Source: Oegoconia quadripuncta (taxonomy: Eukaryota; Arthropoda; Insecta; Lepidoptera; Autostichidae). Taken from it: 64,000 nucleotides of DNA. The stretch covers positions 38,002,778 through 38,066,777 of the forward strand of contig OX438744.1 in assembly GCA_949316235.1 (NCBI GenBank), in the 5' to 3' direction. The notes below the pieces were generated by a model. That model had not been told where the DNA came from. It worked only from the letters and a program-made list of their open reading frames with translations, and did not search any database. Below are positions 54,901 to 60,900 of this stretch, in pieces (the first letter of the stretch is position 1; each line of letters opens with the position of its first letter). Both the position numbers and the translations under genes were made by a program.

Positions 54901-57900
54901 ATTGATGAATCTAAATTTTTCTTTTAAATTCAAACATTTTCCTATAAGAAATGTAATTTTGCGATCAAACTCATAGCTTGCACAGACGGCTTATATTCTA
55001 CATTTGGTACGAAACCCTAAATGTGTGTAGTCCGACACGCACTTGACCGGTTTATGTTTCATATTACTTTTAACATCAATGTCTCTTACCCGTATTGTTA
55101 GTTGTTTTTCAGGGATATATAATGGTGTACCGGATTACACTACCTCGGAAAACGTTTCACCTAAGAACGGAGTAAATTGCGGAGATTGTTCATTATTAAA
55201 ATTATCAATTAAAACAAACTCCGCAATGTACTCCGTTTTCGATCAATCGTTCTTCGGTGAAACGTTTTCCGAGGTAGTGTAATCCGGTACACCATTATAC
55301 ATTGCGTACATTGCGGAGTTTATTCATCATTAAAATTATTAATTACAACAAACTCCGCAATGTTTGGTGTAGTGGTTAGCAACTCTGATCACTATACCAA
55401 AAGGTTGCGGGTTCGAATCCCGCTAGGGGCATATGTTTGTGTGATGAATACGGACATGTGTACCCGAGTTATGGATGTTTTCATTTATAATAAGTATTTA
55501 TTTACAAAAAAAAATGTATTTATGTAGTATATCAACCATCTGGTATTCATAACACAAGCCTACAGTTGCTTACTGTGGAACTAGATGGCGCTGTGTGTAT
55601 GTCTAAGGATATTTATTTATTTATTATTTAATGTACTCCGTTTTCGATAAATCGTTCTTCGGTGAAACGTTTTTCAGGGTAGTATGATTCGGTACACCAT
55701 AATATATCCGTTTTTTTGATCTACTCTCACACTGGTTTCCTTGTCTTTCGGAGTCTGTGGAATACGGTCCAGATATTCTTGATATTCTAGGTGTACGGAA
55801 CTAGAAAATCAGAACCGTATTCCATTCCACTTACTTTTCTTTCCTAAGAGCAACACAACAGACGCGATACCGCAACTCAGTCAATTACTTTACGTATTCA
55901 GCCTACGTCTCCCACTGCAGGCACATTGCGATGGCCGCGGACGTGCCAACACTAGTCTCATGTGGATTTTCACTTACAATATGTAAAACGTAAAATAAAT
56001 ATAACAAAACTATGTTTCCAGGAAATTTTTCCGGTTCACTGAAATGCTAAAGACGTGAGTTGACAGAGCTTTTCTCAGGAATTTCCGAGTTGTGATGACG
56101 TGTGGCCAGTGGCCGTGTGTCCAGTAACAACAGGATCGGGTTCGATTTCACAACTATTCTATTATTATATATACACTTCTATTATGTGTACTTTAGAAAA
56201 GTTCGGGTGCCTTATGGTTTCGTAAAAAGAATTAAGGGCGAGTTTGAATTCGTATAATTCCCATTAACTGGTGACGTCACTCTTGATTACGATCTACTTT
56301 CCCCAAGGAACCAGTCGAATTTGATCATAAAATTTTCGATTACATCGAATACATCGAGTACGACATTGGAACCTTCAAGAAACGAGCCTACACCTTCCTC
56401 AAAGGCCGGCAACGCATCTGTGACACTTTTGGTGTTGCGGGTGTCGGCGGTGATTACTTTCCATCAGGTGACCCGCACGCTCGTTTGCCGCTCTCTCATA
56501 TTAAAAAAAAAAAAAAAAAAATTACCCATACAAAGTAAACCACTCTGTAACCACCTTTTGTGTGATTACGAACAACTTTCCACTAGCCAAATTCAACCGA
56601 AATTGTTGGACTACCATACTTAAGATGGTTCAGAATGGTTTACTTTGTAGGGTAATCGAAAATTTTTTGATCATATCGACTATGGTGCCTTGGGGAAAGT
56701 TGCTCGTAATCAGGATTGGAATCACCAGTAATTAGGAATTACACGAATTCAAATTCACCCTCTATTATGTAACACTGACATACACAACACAGACAAACAG
56801 AATATTTGAGGCTCTCGATCAGTCAATAGATGTACACTTTCACATTATCACTCTTTCATTCACACATTATTCGATCGCGATTCATTCGTTCAGTCCTGTC
56901 CTGTCAAAAACGAGTCGGGCATTCGAATATTGACCACAGCTGTGAGCGGACGCAATTAGTCTAACTCTTGGTGAAATTAAAGTCATAAATTCTACTAGTT
57001 TTCTTGAATATCCTTCTGGGCGTCACAATTATCTCTAACAAAATGTCTAAATGTCAAAAATATCAAACGTGACAAAAATTTTATATTTGCTACATTTTCA
57101 TATATTTTTTAGTTTTTTTTTAATTTTTAAGGCGAAATGAATCCCGAGGGCAACTCGCTGCCCCAGAAACGAACCGGAACACTAGTTATTTCATAACAGT
57201 TCAAACTGGATGCAAGGGATGACATTTCAAATGGTTTTCTCATTGTGGAATTTACGACACTGCGAGCAGAAAAAATATTGGCATCTACATGAAATACGTT
57301 GGATGCGTTCACTTCGCATTACACACGTATGTAATGTCTCGCCTAATAGCAACAATTTTAAAATTCCTGCATGATACCGACACACGCGACCGCTAGACTA
57401 TTTTTAAAACCAGATAGCGTGTTTGCATTCAAAAATAAATTTGTATTGGATCATTGTTGACACTGGTCAAACAGTGTTTAAGCAAGTTAGAGGAAATACA
57501 ACTCGGCTACAGATTACAATAAGAGGTATGAATTATCCGTGAATATAGAATGTACTAGCAATTAATACAACTCGGCTACAGATTACAATAAGAGGTATGA
57601 ATTATCCGTGAATATAGAATGTACTAGCAATTAATACAACTCGGCTACAGATTACAATAAGAGGTATGAATTATCCGTGAATATAGAATGTACTAGCAAT
57701 TAATACAACTCGGCTACAGATTACAATAAGAGGTATGAATTATCCGTGAATATAGAATGTACTAGCAATTAATACAACTCGGCTACAGATTACAATAAGA
57801 GGTATGAATTATCCGTGAATATAGAACATACTAGCAATGCTGTGGTTTCGGTTCGAAAAAAGGGTAGAACCAACGCATGTCGTATAAAGCGACTAAGGGA

Positions 57901-60900
57901 CTTTCTATCAAAAAACATTTAGGTATATATTTGCACGTTTTAATAGCGATGGGCTCACCCTGTGTCACGTGTGCATATCTGTATATTTCGAAAAGTGTAT
58001 AGTAGATGTAAAGGCAAATTTTTGGGATATCCCTGACCACCCCGTTTGGGATAAAGGCCGTGACGTTGTGTGTGTATACATCAGAAATCGCAGCAATGTT
58101 ACACAAGTTCGCCTTCATCGCCTCCACTAAGAAAGTTATCTATGGTTGTATATGTATTATGGAATAATCATCCTCTCTTTTTGTACAACAATTATAAGTA
58201 GGTCTTTTTGTACTGTCTTTGTGATTTAGTTAGTTAATAGTCTATTTTATTCTTAAGTATTGAAACTGTTTACCTGTGTGCGTGCTGTGTCGTAATGTTG
58301 GGTAAGACTGAAAATATTTCGAATTGTGTCCAGTAATGTGAACCGTTTAAAAAAAAAAGTTAAAAATGACAAAAACTCGAAATATAAAGCTTAAGCTTAA
58401 TTTTATCTACTTTTATAAATGACAAGTATAACATATCTAATATATGTCAAAAAAAATATAGCATCATTTAGGAAAAATAGTGATAAACATGATGTCAATA
58501 CAAGAAATAAAGATAAACTTGCAGGTCACATAAGTCGCCTCCACAAGGTCAGTAATTCATTCAAAGGGTTATGTATACGCTTTTTCAATAAAGTTCCTGT
58601 TGATATACAAAATCTTCCTTTCAATAAATTTAAAGATACTATAAAACAGAAACTTATTAAGAAAGCATATTATAAAATATCAGATTATTTAGATGATAAA
58701 CAATCATGGACATAACCAGCCCGTTCGCATAACCAGGCTATTTCACAATTAATAATGAAATATTATAATATAAAATAATAATTTTGTAATATAAAAACCT
58801 TTTTTTAAAAGAGCGACCTCTCGAGTTTCTTGCTTGTTCTTCTCAGGGGAAAATTGCCTTTTGAACAAGCAGTAGCTTTAAAAATGTAAAATCTGACTAT
58901 TTTAAGTGTACCCTGTGTACCTACAAAATAAAGCATTTTTTGATTTTGATTTGATTTTGATTTGTAATATTTTTTTTGCAGCTCGCTGCCCGAGCCACCC
59001 CCTGGAACACTAATTGATACAGTGGTAGAGACACAAGTTGCGACACAGTCGTGTTAGCGTTTGACCTCAATCACACCTGATGTTAAGTTAAGATGAGGTC
59101 GGAGATGGATTTCCATTGACCGGGAAAACACCAACTGATTTGCCACACTTAGCGGACTTACAGGTGGGCGGTTGTAATGAAAACATACTTTTGTCTACCC
59201 TAAAAAATTTAAAGAAAGATAAACATTTATTGCCAACAAATTAGACCATTATGTACTTTGTATGATTACATATCACTACAATTATTTGTGGCAAAGGGAT
59301 CGGCCGTCAGCCTTTGCTGCCAATATGCTGTATGGCACTTGACAGCGCTGGTTATCAGTGCAATTTGTCAAAGTAGGGTAAGTTCGATGGCCGATTTCTT
59401 GTAGGAATTATATCACACTAGCTTTCGCCCTGCCGCTCTGCTTGCGTGGAATCACTATATTTATTAACACTTTATTGCATACTAGCTGTTGCCCGCGACT
59501 TCGATCGCGTAAACCATCATTTTCCTGCCCTTATCCCACTCTAGGTGGGGTCGGCACAACATGTGATCCTCTTCCACTCTCCTCTATCAGCCGTCATCTC
59601 CGTACTCAGCCCTTTCACACACATAATCATTCCTCACGCAGTCTACCCACACCTTCTTAGGTCTTCCTCTACCTCTGTATCCCTCCTCATAATGTGCCCA
59701 AACCATGCTAACCTATTACTCCTCAACTTTCCTGTTATTGGCGCCACTTTTAGACTTCCTCTGATATACTCATTCCTGATCTTGTCCATTCTAGTCACAC
59801 CACACATCCATCTTAGCATTATCATCTCTGCCACGTGCATTCTAGTTTCATCAGTCTCTTTCATTGCCCAACATTCAGATCCATACATGGTGACAGGTCT
59901 TATGATGGTTTTGTAAATTTTCCCCTTGAGTTTCAGAGGCATCCGTGGGTCATTTCATCAAAATCGGTTCAACAAAAAAAATTGCCCATATTTAATCCAC
60001 GTCCTAATCTGTCTACCAACCAAATTTCATCCAAATCCATCCAGCCGTTTAGGCGTGGAGAGGTAACCAACATACATGCACACACAAATTTTCGCATTTA
60101 TAATAATCATTGGGATAAGCATACACATAAAAAAAACAGGCCAATTTTAAAAATATACAAAAGGTCTCTTCCAGCAAACCTCAGTAATAATCAGTTTTGA
60201 AATTTCAGGATATATCATGTACAACTGTAATTGAACCGGCAAAAATTTGCAACAACCGACTCCAGGAAGGTTCCGTTCGGTCTCCGGAGTACATCATCAG
60301 ATCTTCCATCATTATGTGATCACTAGGGTGGAAATCAATAAAAAAATCATGACAAAGATATCGAGTAAACACACAAAATTAAAAGTAGTCGAATAAAACC
60401 TCCTTTTTTTGAAGTCGGTTAAAAAGTAATCTTATTTTAATAAAGGACACAGTCCAGCTCGTTACCAAATCCATTCAAATCCATTCAGGCGCAATGATTG
60501 ACGAGCACACGTTGGCATTAAATAAGTGTGATTTTTTACAATTTTTTACACTCGGCGCAGATTGTCGCGCCAACTGGCCAGTGACGTCACACACTGCGTT
60601 TGTAAATACGTAGACCAACTAAAATTATTACTCACTCACATTCACTCACACTTCCACCAAGTATCTCTCGATGCACCGCACACGAATAACACAAATTATT
60701 TAGCCGACAAAACTGTGAAAAATCGAGGAAAATCCGGCCGTACACGCCCAACTATAGGGTTGATAGCCGGTGACTCAGTAGTTTCTACGTCTTAGCATTA
60801 CTACGCAAACACGTGTTATTTAATTGTAGTTATATAAATAATAGATAACAATTGGAAAAAAAAATAGATGATACTGTAAATCTATTTATAGATTTGGGTC

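Noticed and set aside
57496..57838. CRISPR-like array
   Set aside because: Whole 69-bp units repeat without variable spacers, in an animal intron.
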